From contig PQWQ01000025.1 in the NCBI GenBank assembly GCA_002943765.1, forward strand, positions 186,001-250,000: a stretch of DNA of 64,000 bases, written 5' to 3'. The translations under genes were made by a program, and so were the position numbers. Position 1 is the first letter of the stretch. Every line of letters starts with the position of its first letter. Below, piece by piece: positions 46,920 to 59,079 of the stretch. The stretch comes from Psoroptes ovis. Its lineage: Eukaryota; Arthropoda; Arachnida; Sarcoptiformes; Psoroptidae. The notes beneath the pieces are model-generated. The model saw only the letters and a program-made list of their open reading frames with translations. It ran no database searches and was not told the origin of the DNA.

Positions 46920-47648
46920 ATGGCCAACATTACTCATCATGAATCGTCCCTGTCAATGCTTCTGCGCATTATCAATGCCGAAAATGATCAATCTGTATCC
47001 ACATCGATAGACCCTGAGATAATAAACCACGAGAAAAAAGTAACCATAATTGATTTAAAATCAAGTGACCTGGTCGCGGTCAAAGGTTACTTATATTTGC
47101 TTATAAATCGTCTATCACATGACCAGAGGGCGCTTGCGACCCCGTCATCTGAATTGACCCAAACACCGGCCGAGGTACTGATATTCGATGGACAATTCAT
47201 CGTAGATTACGATGAATATCAACGGTTTTTCCCGGACCATAAACTAAGCACCGAGCAGCAAAAACAAATCAAAATCTGCCAACCAATGGACGATATACAA
47301 ATGATTGAATCGATACGATCGATTATGACCACACAAATTTTAAAAAATGAAAATCTACGATTAATCGTCATCGCTTTGAATCCATTACGATTATTCAATC
47401 AACAAAATAAATTCATTGAACAAATAAATCAGCTGATTTATTCCAAATGTATTTGTGTACCAATTGTACTGATCATTGATCATATTGAAACGAAATATTG
47501 GCATTATTATCGGCAAAAATCGGTGAATACACAGATATTATCATTGAAATTGATAGAAAACAGCCAGATTAACAATGAAACCAATGAATTGAATATAAAA
47601 ATATTTAATTTTAATAATAAATCGAATTATTATCGTAGAATTGTTTGA
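46920..47648 (+). CDS. Unrecognised protein, possible RecA-fold
   Basis: Single exon, 242 residues, not recognised. The pattern alternates hydrophobic strands and helices: VTIIDLKSSD, AEVLIFDGQFIVDYDEYQ, a helix IQMIESIRSIMTTQIL, then LRLIVIALNPLRLF and CVPIVLIIDHIETKYWHYYR. The order and the basic-aromatic C-terminus (IKIFNFNNKSNYYRRIV) are reminiscent of a degenerate Rad51-paralogue or similar RecA-type fold. No Walker A motif is visible, so this is a weak inference. The start at 46920 gives MANITHHESS; an overlapping frame from 46753 is a shadow. It is divergent from TIM8 copy 2 and probably shares its promoter. Confidence 0.6.
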   Translation: MANITHHESSLSMLLRIINAENDQSVSTSIDPEIINHEKKVTIIDLKSSDLVAVKGYLYLLINRLSHDQRALATPSSELTQTPAEVLIFDGQFIVDYDEYQRFFPDHKLSTEQQKQIKICQPMDDIQMIESIRSIMTTQILKNENLRLIVIALNPLRLFNQQNKFIEQINQLIYSKCICVPIVLIIDHIETKYWHYYRQKSVNTQILSLKLIENSQINNETNELNIKIFNFNNKSNYYRRIV

Positions 47649-48277
47649 AATATTTTAGTATTAATTCATTAATGTGATGATTGATTAATTACAAAAATTA
47701 ATTAATAAAAAATAATTGTTATTATGTCATTAATTGATGCTTGGAAATAATTATTTAGAAAAAAAAATCATCTGTTTTGTACAAATATTTATAATCAATC
47801 GATTAATCGATTTCCATTTTGAATCGAACAATCGATTAATCGATGTTACATTATCATCTTGGAATGTGTATGACGGCTGTTGGTGTGCATAGATCTGTTC
47901 GTTGATGTGCTCTGATCGTTAATGTATTTGTATGGCTGTTTTCGTTGATTTGTTGATACGGGTGAATTATGAAATATGAACCATTGATGATGAAATCGAT
48001 ATGATGATGATTCGATGATGGCAAATATATATATATACGATGATATCGATATTTATATGTAAAAAAAAATCATTTGAATCAATTAGTGGATCACAGTTTT
48101 TCGAATCAAATCAGTTTATGAGAGATGATCAATGAATGAATCGATGAATGAATAAATAAGTCCAAAAATCTTGATGAAATCAGCTGATTTCGAATGATCA
48201 ATTTTGGTGTTTGTTGATATTTGGTGCTCGATTGTGCTCAACAAATTGACCAATAATCGATGATTGATGATGATGAT
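47649..48277. other. Intergenic, PHACTR 3' side
   Basis: AT-rich with ATCGATTAATCGAT near 47800 and ATATATAT near 48030. The PHACTR stop is at 48278, so much of this is probably its 3' UTR. No exon seen. Confidence 0.5.
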
Positions 48278-51200
48278 TTAAGATCGATGAAACCTGTTTC
48301 AAAAAAACATTCGAAATTCGAATCAATTTTTACAAAGCATAAACCTCTAAATTCTCAAAGGTAAATACCTTGTCATATGTCGGCTATCTTCATGTACTTC
48401 CATTTCAGAGCTTTTGAATTCATTCAATTCTTTACGTATGGCCGCCTAAAGGTTAATACAAAACATTCAAAAATTAATCGGGTCAAAAATGATTCGAAAA
48501 TCGAACTAACCTTATCCTTAGGCGTCAACCGTGTCCATGGTTTATCCGCACGGCGATCATAATTGTTCGCTTGCGTCACTTCGACATAATCATTGAAACG
48601 AATAATTTTACGTTCTTTAAGTTCTTCGATTGTTGGCCGAAAACTTAGCTGCGAAAATCGAATTAATTGAACAAAAATTAACCTTCAATCATTGATTAAC
48701 CTTCGGAAATTAGCTTACCTTTCGTATGAGGGTTTGTTTTTTATTTTCTTTTTCTTGCCAAAGCTCATCTGGGGATTGTTGTTTGAGAATGTTTCGTTGC
48801 TCAAGTTCTTCAGCTGTTGGCCGTAAGGATAATCGACGATTTAGCTTCGTTCCGATCGCTTCACGGCTATCATGTTTTTCACTGTCGCTCATTGTTTGTA
48901 TGATATTTTTATCAATCAATTCTTGTTTATTTGGCCGCTGTGATAGTTTTAATTGAAGTGATTCTTTACGTTTTAATTTGGCTACATATTTTACTATATG
49001 TATGTGATGGGAGAGAATTAAGAAAATGAAATGAATAAGATGAGTTAATTCGATTGTAAACAATGGAAAACAATTGAAAACAATTAACAAAAATATTAGG
49101 CTGTCCGAAAAGTTCATTCGCTTAATCACAATAGAGTTCCTGATTGAAAACTGGCCAAAACTTTTCGGACAACCTAATATTTTTTAAACATTCACTAACC
49201 ATTTTCATCATCACCATAATAATCTTGTATATTAATTTGATTATTATTCATTAACCATGTAGATTTAGTGTTATCATCATCGGCACCATCCGTAGAAATA
49301 GTGGCAGCAGCAACAATACCACCGTTAACAATTGATACCAAACCACTGCCATGAACGGCGTTTATGGCCGCAGCCGCCGTCGTTGGTGTGGTCACATTCA
49401 ACGTAACAGCAACCGGTGGTGACGTTGCGGACGCTGACGCTGGTGATGTCGTCATCATATTATCTGTCAATACTATCGATGGCATTATTTGTACTTTGGC
49501 TACTTGTATTAATTTATTCATTGTTGTAGCCGTAGCGGCCGTCGTAGTCGATGATAACGATGACGTAGTGGTCATAATGGTCGCTGTAGCTGCTGACGTT
49601 GTGGTCACAATCAATGTGGCCGTGGCAGATTCGTCAATGGTCGAAGCATTCGAATCAAATTGTCGTATCTTGGACAATACGGACCTGCAAATTGGAACAA
49701 AAATTTAATTAAAATTCGAGTCCCTCTAAGTAAACAAAAGCCTTACCCGTTAGGTATTTGTGTATGATTCCTCAGATGATTAGCGGCGATCGTAGGCGGT
49801 AATGGCGTCATTGGTTGATTAGGATCAGTGGTATTTGGGACCATTTTCGAATCCAGTTCGGTAATCGAATTCGTCGGAGCCGAAATTTTCGGCTTTTTCA
49901 ACGCACTTTTCTTCGGTACCGCTTGCAACTGCGGTTCTTTGGCCGGCACCTCTTCGACCAACGGTGAATTCCATTCATCGTAATAATCATCGTCATCATC
50001 ATCATCGTTGGTGATGGCCATATGATCATCATTACCATTGTGACCATCACCATTTTCGTCATCGTTGTCATCGGATTCATCAAAATTATATTGATAAAAT
50101 TCATTATCATTAACATCATTTATGTGATGATGATTAGTCAAAGCTTCATTATTGTGACCATTACCTAATACGTTCATAGCTGCCATCTGATCATTATGGT
50201 CATATTTATCCATATTCATCATTAAATTAATCAACGTTTTTATACGGTCATTGGTTTGAGTATCTTCATTCGATAACAGCTGATTCTGTTTACTGAATGA
50301 ATCCATATCAAAATCATCACTGGTCACCATGACCGATTGACCATCAATCGAATGTTGCTGGTTGGGTGGATTCGACTGGGTGAAAATAGCCGTCGTCGAT
50401 GATGGATCACTAAACATCCTTGGTGGCGGTATCGGGCCAATATCGTCACCGTCAGTATCAGCGCTTGTAAAATGTATACTCGACATTTTCACCGGTGATT
50501 GTAAATCGAATGAATTATGGCTATTTTGACTGTTGTTGAACACCAGACAATTCCTCAGTCTTTTATCTGCGGACGTAGCAGATGATACGATTGTGGCCAT
50601 TGCTGTTACGGTCGACGAAGTAGTCATTGCGACCGCAGCAGCAGTGGTCACAATTGGTGAACAAACATTCGATGGCTGCTGCGGCTGGGGCTGCGGCAGC
50701 ATGAATATCGTCGATTTAGTCGGCAAGGTCGATGTAGTCACTGTGAGTATTTGGATCAATTAGCAAACATTCAAAGGTATAAACCCCTTAAAAACGAACC
50801 TTTTTCAACTTTGAATCCATTCAAATTGCCGCTGATGTTACTGCCGCTATTTCGACTGATTTGGGTCGCATTCACGGATAACTCATGCTGCTGCTGCTGC
50901 TGCTGATGTCTACGATTCAGAATCGATTGCAACTGTTGATTATGCTCGGGATTTTTTGCCAGTGCAGCCAACGGTGTTGCTATTGCACCTTTCAGGTGAT
51001 AATTCGATGGCACATTCGATGTGGTGGCCGTTGCTGTCGATATAGTCGTCGTCGTTGCTGTTGTCAGTAAGGTTACATCTTCATCGTTCGAATCTTGATT
51101 TAAGACTATTGTTTCCACCAATTGTTTATCGTTGATGGTCTTATCATTTTGATCATTATTAATGGCTTTAGCCGTTGTTTTAGATGGTGATGATGATGAT

Positions 51201-51979
51201 GAGGAAGTGCCTATTTCGACAGTGATAATAATCAAAGATATTAATCAGCCTATTTCCACCACTATTTGATTATATTTGGTTGTCCGAAAAGTTCATTCGG
51301 CTAAATCAATCGAGAATCGAGATTTGCTCATGAAAATTGGCCAAAACTTTCCGGACAACCTAAATAGGTATCACTTACCACTTTTATTCGTTTTTCTTTT
51401 CCAACGCCATGGACGAAACAATTTGGTCAATATCAACAGCTTGCGTTTAGCTGAGGATATTTTAACATTAGTGGGTGTGATAGTAGTTGCCACTGTTGTT
51501 GTTGTTGCTGATGGTGAGGACGCTGGCGAGGCCGATGATGTCGTAATAGCTGCCGGTGCTGGGGACGTCGTAATTGATTCGATCAGGTCATCTTCGACCT
51601 TATCATTGGTCATCGGACACTTTTTGGATTCACTCGGGACCAATTCACCATTCATCATTCGATCGTCAGCATCACCTTCATTATTTACAATCATCGCCGC
51701 CGATGGCGCTGTCGTCGACGGTGTTTTGGCATGATAATCAACGGATGAGATCGACGAACCCTTATTAGGCTCATTAAAGTCTTGATCACCCTGATCATCA
51801 AGGTTATTGTTATTAGCACATTTAATCGTTGAAATTATTTCATTGTTCAGCTGTTCGATGATTGATAGATTTGGCTGCTGCAGGGGCTGGGACTGTTGGG
51901 GCTGTAGGGCCTGTTGTTGCTGAGCTTGCTGCTGCTGCTGCTGCTGCAGCTTCTTTTTACGTTTATGAAGACTCATCAT
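48278..51979 (-). CDS. PHACTR: Phosphatase and actin regulator (PHACTR)
   Basis: Eight minus-strand exons: 51379-51979, 50800-51210, 49747-50740, 49200-49684, 48719-48993, 48511-48648, 48369-48445, 48278-48293; 998 residues with consistent phases. The N-terminus has a poly-Gln tract, then the basic family block LTKLFRPWRWKRKTNK (near 185-200). Three RPEL motifs that bind G-actin lie near the C-terminus (RPNKQELIDKNII, RPTAEELEQRNIL, RPTIEELKERKII). The end reads PKDKAAIRKELNEFKSSEME ... RHMTRFHRS, the conserved PP1-binding C-terminus. The N-terminal RPEL of vertebrate PHACTRs is not evident; the middle is Thr/Ala/Asn/Asp low complexity. MITEs sit in introns 1 and 4. The last exon codes only about five residues. 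The family targets PP1 to cytoskeletal substrates in response to actin levels. Confidence 0.92.
49096..49177 (-). mobile_element. Mariner-like MITE in a PHACTR intron
   Basis: TTAGGCTGTCCGAAAAGTTC to AACTTTTCGGACAACCTAA, TA-flanked, in the 206-nt intron between exons 4 and 5. Confidence 0.88.
51275..51363 (-). mobile_element. Mariner-like MITE in PHACTR intron 1
   Basis: TTGGTTGTCCGAAAAGTTCA to AAACTTTCCGGACAACCTA; the core repeats CGAGAATCGAGATTTG. It is about half of the 168-nt intron. Confidence 0.85.
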
Positions 51980-54245
51980 TCGTGTTGAATCAGCTGATTA
52001 TCGAAGATGATGGTTAATCATGTATTTACAAAAATTGAAGCAAAAATCGATCGAACGAATTAGATTCATTCGGTTGGTGGTGGTGGTTGATCAAGAAGAC
52101 CTTAGAAGCTTCAGAAGCCTTGATCAGCTGATTATGTATGTGTGTATGAATAAGGCAATAATTACTGATGATATTTCGGTTGAGTTTATATTAAATCTTC
52201 TACGAGAAACGCTGATACCGTTGATTTGCTTCTTTGATGTATTTGTAGATGTTTAATCGGTTATATTTCGGAACAATATCCGAATATTTTCAAGGCACAC
52301 ACAAAGATTACCAATCAATCAGTCATATTTGTTTGTGATCATTGATCAATTTAAAGAAGAGAATCTGTTACAATTTGTTAAATACAAACATTTATTATAT
52401 GATCAGCCAATCAATCTAACAGTAATTGTTTTGTGTTTTGCCAAAATAAATAAAGTAAATAAACAAAACACATATAAAAGTAATATAATGAAACATACCA
52501 CATATAAATACACATGTACATACAAATCATTGAAAAAAAAAAAATATTGAAAAATAAGCAAATTTTTTTTTTTTCTGATGATGTGATTTGTGTGAAATTT
52601 TTGATGATTTTCAGATGATTATTTTCAGACTGAGTATATCAGACTCTGTGTGCTACATAAAAAATTGGTAAAAATCAGATGATTTATTAAGAACTTCATT
52701 GATAATGATGAAATACTTACACAAAGACAAATTATCGAATCAAAATTGATCATCGAAAATTGTCGATTTATTTAATGATCATTGATTTTTCTGGTTGATT
52801 CTGGTGATAATTTCGTTATTTATTCATTGAGGACAAGGAATTGAAGTCAATTGAATCGAATATTGAATTGGCTGCTGACAACAATCGATTTAATCGTGAT
52901 AATCGAATCGATTAAATTGAATTGAATTGAATTAATTACAATTCAATAATAGCAATTTCGAAAAAAAGGCAAATCGATAATCAATACACATCATATCAAC
53001 ACATACATATGATGTTTTATTATTGTTTATTGTTTATGGATTATTATAATTATGATTAGCTGCTACTGCCGTTGCTGCTGTTGGTGGTGTTCAATTGTTG
53101 TAATAATCAATCGAATTCAATTAATAATTGCCTTCATATACGAGTCTTCACATGTATTGTTGATGCATCATTATTAAACATTGGTCACATATATTTACAC
53201 ACAACATTCAAACACATGATTTATACATAAGTTACTTTTGAGTGTAAATCAATGGATGTAAATCAATGAATGTAAATCAATGTTGTTGTTGTATTCGACG
53301 AACAACTTTGAATTATTTTCCATCGTAAATGAATTAATTTCAATCAATTACATTCAATGAATATCCATAATGAATGAATGAATGATGTTAATAAATAAAC
53401 AATTAATGTTTATATGTTGTTTATTGCCCATTACACATAAAATAATAATGGAAAAATTGCAACCATTTTTCTTCACTGTGTATATTTACAATGTTATTAT
53501 TAGGTGGTTGTCCGGAAAGTTCTTTCTGCTTAAGCAATAGAGTTGCTGGATGAAAATTGGCCAAAACTTTTCGGACAACCTAATATAATTTTAATGGGCA
53601 GTATAAAAATGAAATCACAATGAATTTCACTTTATTCATTTTTCACATTTGTTCATACACAATTCATAGCTTGGTGGTGGTAGTGGTAGTGGCAGTGGTT
53701 GTTGTAGAAGTATGGCGAAAATGTTCGAGTTGTTGTGGTAGTGGTCTTTGCCGTTGTTGCTGCTGGCTGTTTGTTGTTGCTGTTGCTGACTGTTTATATT
53801 CATGCATGCACACATTTATATGCATTCATTCGTTGCTCCTTTCCATTGAAATTCAGTGAATTTCAAGCTGACCGCCCATTCAGCTGTCACGGACGTGTTT
53901 CTACGCTTTGCAAGTTGCTGTCTTGCCAACTGCAATTTCCAACGTTGATTTCGGCGTGTTACACGTAGTGGTACGTCATGTTTCGTCTGTTAGCGCAGAA
54001 TGCCGGGCACGTATTGCACAATTTTAAAAAAATTGCTGCAGACGAAATTGCCGGCAACTAGTATCTGCCATGCAATCGGAGAGTGTTCGGCGTTGCATTG
54101 CAGCTTGGCTGCAATTTTACTCGAGCAATTTCGATGCAATTTTTCAATTGTGCCTAAAAACAATTGAAGGAGATTGATTTGTTCAGTCGAAGAGAAGAAG
54201 AGCATCGAGTCAGCTGGCTTTTAAGTGAGAGTGACTATCCCCCAC
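51980..54245. other. PHACTR/PHKB divergent intergenic and PHKB leader
   Basis: Contains a MITE at 53500, AATTCAATTGAAT-type repeats near 52900, and a less AT-rich stretch at about 53870-54240 that probably holds the PHKB promoter and leader exon. The leader exon ends at a GTAAGT donor at 54246. Short ORFs here lack conserved features. Confidence 0.5.
53500..53583 (-). mobile_element. Mariner-like MITE with GGT insertion
   Basis: TTAGGTGGTTGTCCGGAAAG to AACTTTTCGGACAACCTAA; shares the three-base insertion with the copy at 9922. Confidence 0.88.
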
Positions 54246-54635
54246 GTAAGTGGACATGCTTTGAATTGTTAGAATATTTGAGATATTTAAGGAATGGTCA
54301 CAATTGATGAAATTAAAAGTTTCCGAAAATTAAACGAAATTTTCGCGGGCTTCCCGAAATTTTTCGAATTTTTTAAATTTTTTTTAAAAATTTCCAAGAA
54401 ACTTTCTTTGTGTTTGATCGAATTTTTTCGAAAATATTCCCGGGAACATTTCTCACCTTTTGTTTTTGTTTTCGTTTGTTTTGATTTTTTTTTCTGCAAA
54501 AATTCTTGTCCAAATTCTATAACCCTTGATTCAATCAACAAGCATCAACCGTTTAACCTTCGATCACCTTCGAGCATCAACCATATAATCATTTAACCCT
54601 CAACCATTTAACCTTCAACCACTGAACACCCACAG
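54246..54635 (+). other. 5' UTR intron of PHKB
   Basis: Donor CAC|GTAAGTGG and acceptor CACCCACAG|A, ending one base before the PHKB ATG at 54637. Contains the 20-mer shared with the TIM8 intron at 54289-54308. Confidence 0.6.
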
Positions 54636-54636
54636 A

Positions 54637-57600
54637 ATGATCGATGAATCAATACAAACGACCAGTGATCATCAACAACAGCAGCAGCCAAGGCATCATA
54701 AACATCGGCTGTCAAGCCATAGCCTTTGTATTTATGCAAGTTATGCTGAATGTATCCGAGGGCTGGATCAATTTTATGGCCAAGCTAAGCGGTTGATATT
54801 GAAGCATCAATCATCCACAACTGGGCTTTATCCAGCTGAATCCAAGGATCGCCATGAGGCTTCCATACGAGATTCGATTTATTGTTCCCTTGCAATATGG
54901 TCATTGTATCAGGCCTACATACGACGTATCGACGATAGCAACGGTAAAATATGCGAACTTGGCCAAAGTGTAGTCAAATGTATGCGTGGCATCCTATTCG
55001 CTTGGATGAGACATGCGAAGCATCGGCTGGAAGTATTTAAAACTAATCAAAATCCAAACGTTTCGTTGCCATCTCGGGTGAATCTGGTCACCAGTCTTCC
55101 GTTAGATGATCTGAATGGTCACAATAACAACGATCGCCACCTACAGTTGGATATTGTATCGTTGTATTTGTTGTCGCTGGTACAAATGATTCATTCAGGC
55201 TTACAGATCATCTATACAATGGATGAAGTACATTTCATTCAAAACCTTGTTTATTACATTGAACGAACTTATCGGACACCTGATTATGGTATGTGGGAAC
55301 TAGGTTCCCTCCACAGTCCCAATGTACCCGAGATCCATGCCTCATCCATAGGCATGGCCAAATCGGCCCTGGAATCAATCAACGGTATCAATCTATTCGG
55401 AGACAAAGGGGCCGCTTGGAGCGTCATCCATGTAGATATCGATGCACATTCACGTAATCGTCGTACATTCGAAACGTTGCTGCCACGTGAATCAATTTCA
55501 AAGAATACGGATGCTAGTAAGTCGGAAGGGTTATAGTTTTCCACAAGGTTATAGTCTTAATGATTTATTTATGTTTTCTTTATTTTCTGTTTCCCCCCAA
55601 AAAAATACAGGTCTACTACCGACCATTAGTTGGCCATGTTTTGCTACACACGACAATATCCTGTATAATTCGACTAAAGAACGTTTAGTCCAACTGCTTC
55701 GTACTCCTTATGGTTTTAAACGTTTTCAAAAAGATAGTTATGGCTACAATGATCATGATCATTGTGGCCATGGCCACAATTATTCATATCAAGAATTGAA
55801 TAAATATGAAAATATCGAATGTTCATGGCCAATATTTCATCTGTTCATGATTATTGATGCAATATTCAAATCGAATGAACAACAACTCAATGAATATAAA
55901 GAAATTCTATTTGATAAACTGCTACGGCGTCATAATGAATACGGAGATCTGCTAGTGCCCAAGTATTATTACGTCCCAAAAGAGTACATGGAATCCGAAC
56001 GAATTAATCCGAATTCGTTGCCACGATTTTCTAGTTTCGATCTTCAGAGTAACGATTGTGGCCATGGTCACAATGGTAACAATGGTAATGGTCACAATAA
56101 TGAGACTCAACAAGATGACGAAGTATCACTGTACATGATGGGTCAATCGTTGCTGTTGATCGCACAGCTACTGATGAACGGCTATTTGGATATCAAAGAG
56201 CTGGATCCGATACGGCGTTATTCGCCTAGTTTCGAACGAAATCGTAAAACAATGACGACCACGATGAATTCATCACTGTTTCAAGGTAAACTTTATGGTA
56301 TCGCAGCCGAACTAGTCATCCAGGTGGTGCTGATATCCGAATCGATTCGATTGAAAACAATGATGGCCACCTATGGCATTCAAACGCAAACCCCATTGGA
56401 AGTTGAACCAGTCAAAATATGGTCCAGTTCTCAGTTGGTCAAAATCTATGAATACCTTGGTATTAATGAAAAACTTGGCCTTAAAGGTCGTCCACCGAGG
56501 CCTATAGGGTCATTGGGCACCAGTAAACTATATCGGATTCTTGGCCGTACGATTCTTTGTTATCCGCTGATATTTGATAATCAAGATTTTTACCTATCGA
56601 ACGATATGTCACTGTTGATTGATGACATAAAAAATGAACTGAATTTTATTGGGAAATTTTGGCGTATGAATGGGCGGCCGACTGTATGCATTTTGCTTCG
56701 AGAAGAGAACCTTCGTGATTATAATTTCAAAGAAATGCTTAACCTTTTGGTCGAACTAAAACAAGGTTATCTCCGCGACAGTGGACTGAAAATAAAGACG
56801 GGCCGCCTTCAGAACCTTATCAATTCATCTTCGATCGAACACTTGGATTTCACCGTACAATTTTCGAAAGAATTGGAAAAATTACCCTTGTTATTTCGTT
56901 CATTTCGCCAACAACAACATGTGGTTGATTTAAATTCGAATCTTTTCGAGCTGCTGCTACTCGATAACCCTCATCATTCGAATGTCACCAATGTAAACAA
57001 ACAACGCCTTTCAGTCATAAATGGTGATGGTCACAATAATTATGACTATCACCATTATCATCGTGAATTTGAATCAAAATCAACACATGAACTGCTTGAA
57101 TTGTTAAAACAGCTGATTGCTGATAATCAGCAATCATCGCTGTTTAAACAATGTCACGTATTATCAGTGGTAATGAAACGTGAAGGACAAAATTATCGAT
57201 TACAATCGATTATGGACAACGCGAAATTGATTGATTTAATTGAAAATATTTATAAACATGGTGTCCGCATTCGATGTTGGCAATTGGTTCGATTTTGTTG
57301 CGCAATGCTCAAGAAATTTGTTGATTCAATATCACCAAATATGACTTCGATTTTGGTTAATCAAAAACAAATAACCATTGGTACCGGAGCCAATGAAGTC
57401 CTTATTGATTATCCACGTACACCTATTGAAATCTATAACCTTCTATATCAATCAAACGAGCAAAATATTTATGATTGCGTCCTACAACAAGAGATAATCA
57501 TCTATGTTGGTCACCTTATATCGACTTCACCACAGCTGTTTGATGGTATTTTTAAAATCCGAATAGGTACTGGCCTTATACCATCGATGCGTTTTTATTT

Positions 57601-58330
57601 ATTGTTTAAACAACAGAACGAAAATATCGATGAATCGAATCGAAAATCATTGGAATCGCTTTCACCATCGGAATTGCGACAAATTCTATATCAGTTGTTG
57701 ACAAATATTGATAATTTGACCCCGCTTCAACAGCGTCAAATTAATGGTTCGCTAGGCCGGTTCCCCGGGAATTTCAATTTGAAATTATGGGAAATCCTTA
57801 AGCGAACCCGCTACGGTATTTCGATTGGTCATAATTTTCGATTATCTTCGCTTCTCTGTCAGCGAACCTCATCACATAGCTTGGATTTCATCAATGAAAT
57901 TGAAAATTTCATCCTCCACGTACCGGCACCTGAATATCGTCAAATATTGATCGAGGTAAGGCTAGTGTTTGGTCTGTTGAATCATTGATTAATTCATTAA
58001 TTTCTATTTCCACCCTAATCACCCAAGCTCCTGATGGTCATGTACACCATATTCGAACGTAATCCCGAACTACATTTCAATTTTGATCATTCGATCGATT
58101 TGGATGAGGTAAGTTGGATCAAAATAGATTCGAATTTCCATTAATCAAATTTAATTCAATTTCAGTTGGTCGAATTATCGCTGAAACAATATCGTCCCGA
58201 TGGTGACCCTCGGCAAACAATTCTCGAATTTTATCAAGAAGATAAACACTTTATTACGTCGTATTTTGCTAGGGCTATAGTTAATAAACTGCTGCAAAAT
58301 CCTAAACATGAAGAATGTAAAATTTCGTAA
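54637..58330 (+). CDS. PHKB: Phosphorylase b kinase regulatory subunit beta
   Basis: Four coding exons: 54637-55516, 55611-57955, 58028-58108, 58166-58330; 1,156 residues (vertebrate beta about 1,090). It matches the PHKA/PHKB family throughout: STTGLYPAESKDRHEASIRD, VVKCMRGILFAWMRHAKHRL, DEVHFIQNLVYYIERTYRTP, LFGDKGAAWSVIHVDIDAHS, YGIQTQTPLEVEPVKIWSSS, LGINEKLGLKGRPPRPIGSL and GTSKLYRILGRTILCYP. Details favour beta over alpha: the PNPNVSL-like region and the DHFID-poor calmodulin tail. The N-terminal half is a GH15/glucoamylase-like domain. The subunit scaffolds and restrains the catalytic gamma subunit that activates glycogen phosphorylase. The end reads CKIS, a CaaX-like tetrapeptide. Gly/His/Asn inserts (GHGHN-type) interrupt conserved blocks near 55760, 56060 and 57020. 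Confidence 0.94.
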
Positions 58331-58662
58331 TCTATTGGTGCATATTTGGGCACAGATGTATAGTCTTCAATCAACCTCTTGAATCATCAATCAATTTACC
58401 CCTTTGAATCATCGATCATCTGCGATATATCATCTCTCCGTGTGTCAACTATCGATTGAAGCCATCGATTGGCCATCGGCCATCAATCATCCATGATCGT
58501 CCATCATCAGCATTGCAGATAATCAATTATCATTGAGGATATATCGGGAAAGGATTAAGCATATAGAATTTAATGAGATGAATGGTGGTAGCGAATGAAG
58601 ACGGCCTTTCACTGAACCTCCTTATGTGCAAATAGTATCATTTAAAAAATTTCGATTTTGAT

Positions 58663-58675
58663 GTCGAAATAGCCG
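58663..58675 (+). promoter_or_regulatory. Recurrent 13-mer GTCGAAATAGCCG
   Basis: Exact match to the copies at 14596 and 22182. It is 1.1 kb upstream of the calcineurin B ATG, so it may mark an upstream non-coding first exon of that gene. Confidence 0.4.
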
Positions 58676-58960
58676 GTAGTTTTTCGAATGCTATGCATTA
58701 ACACACGTATTTATACGTCATCGACAGCTGATGCTATTGATTGCAATTTTCATTGAAAAGCCTTTTAAATTTTCTCATATATATATAGATATATATAGAA
58801 AATGTTGCTATATAAACATGTGTTGGTGTATGTTTATGTATATGTACATGTATGTATACATATGCATATATAAGTAAATACATACATATACACGCATATA
58901 TACGCGCCAATAATTGATAAAAAAAATAAGCATCTATACCCATACACATACACATACATA

Positions 58961-59079
58961 CAGGGTGTTAAGTTTTTATTCAGAGTTTTAAAGTTAATTT
59001 TCGTAGTTTTTAATGTAATTTCAAATTGTAAAATTACGAAATTTAATTTTAAAACTACGAATTGAAACTTTAAACCCTG
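58961..59079. mobile_element. TA-flanked inverted-repeat element, second family
   Basis: Starts CAGGGTGTTAAGTTTT and ends AAACTTTAAACCCTG, flanked by TA on both sides; inner arms also pair (TTTTCGTAGTTTTTAA with AAACTACGAATTG). This fits a Tc1/mariner-type MITE unrelated to the common family. Confidence 0.75.

Noticed and set aside
49364..51734. Plus-strand frames opposite PHACTR exons (Val/Ala-rich)
   Set aside because: Reverse complements of Thr/Ser/Ala low-complexity coding sequence; the minus-strand exons have consistent splice phases.
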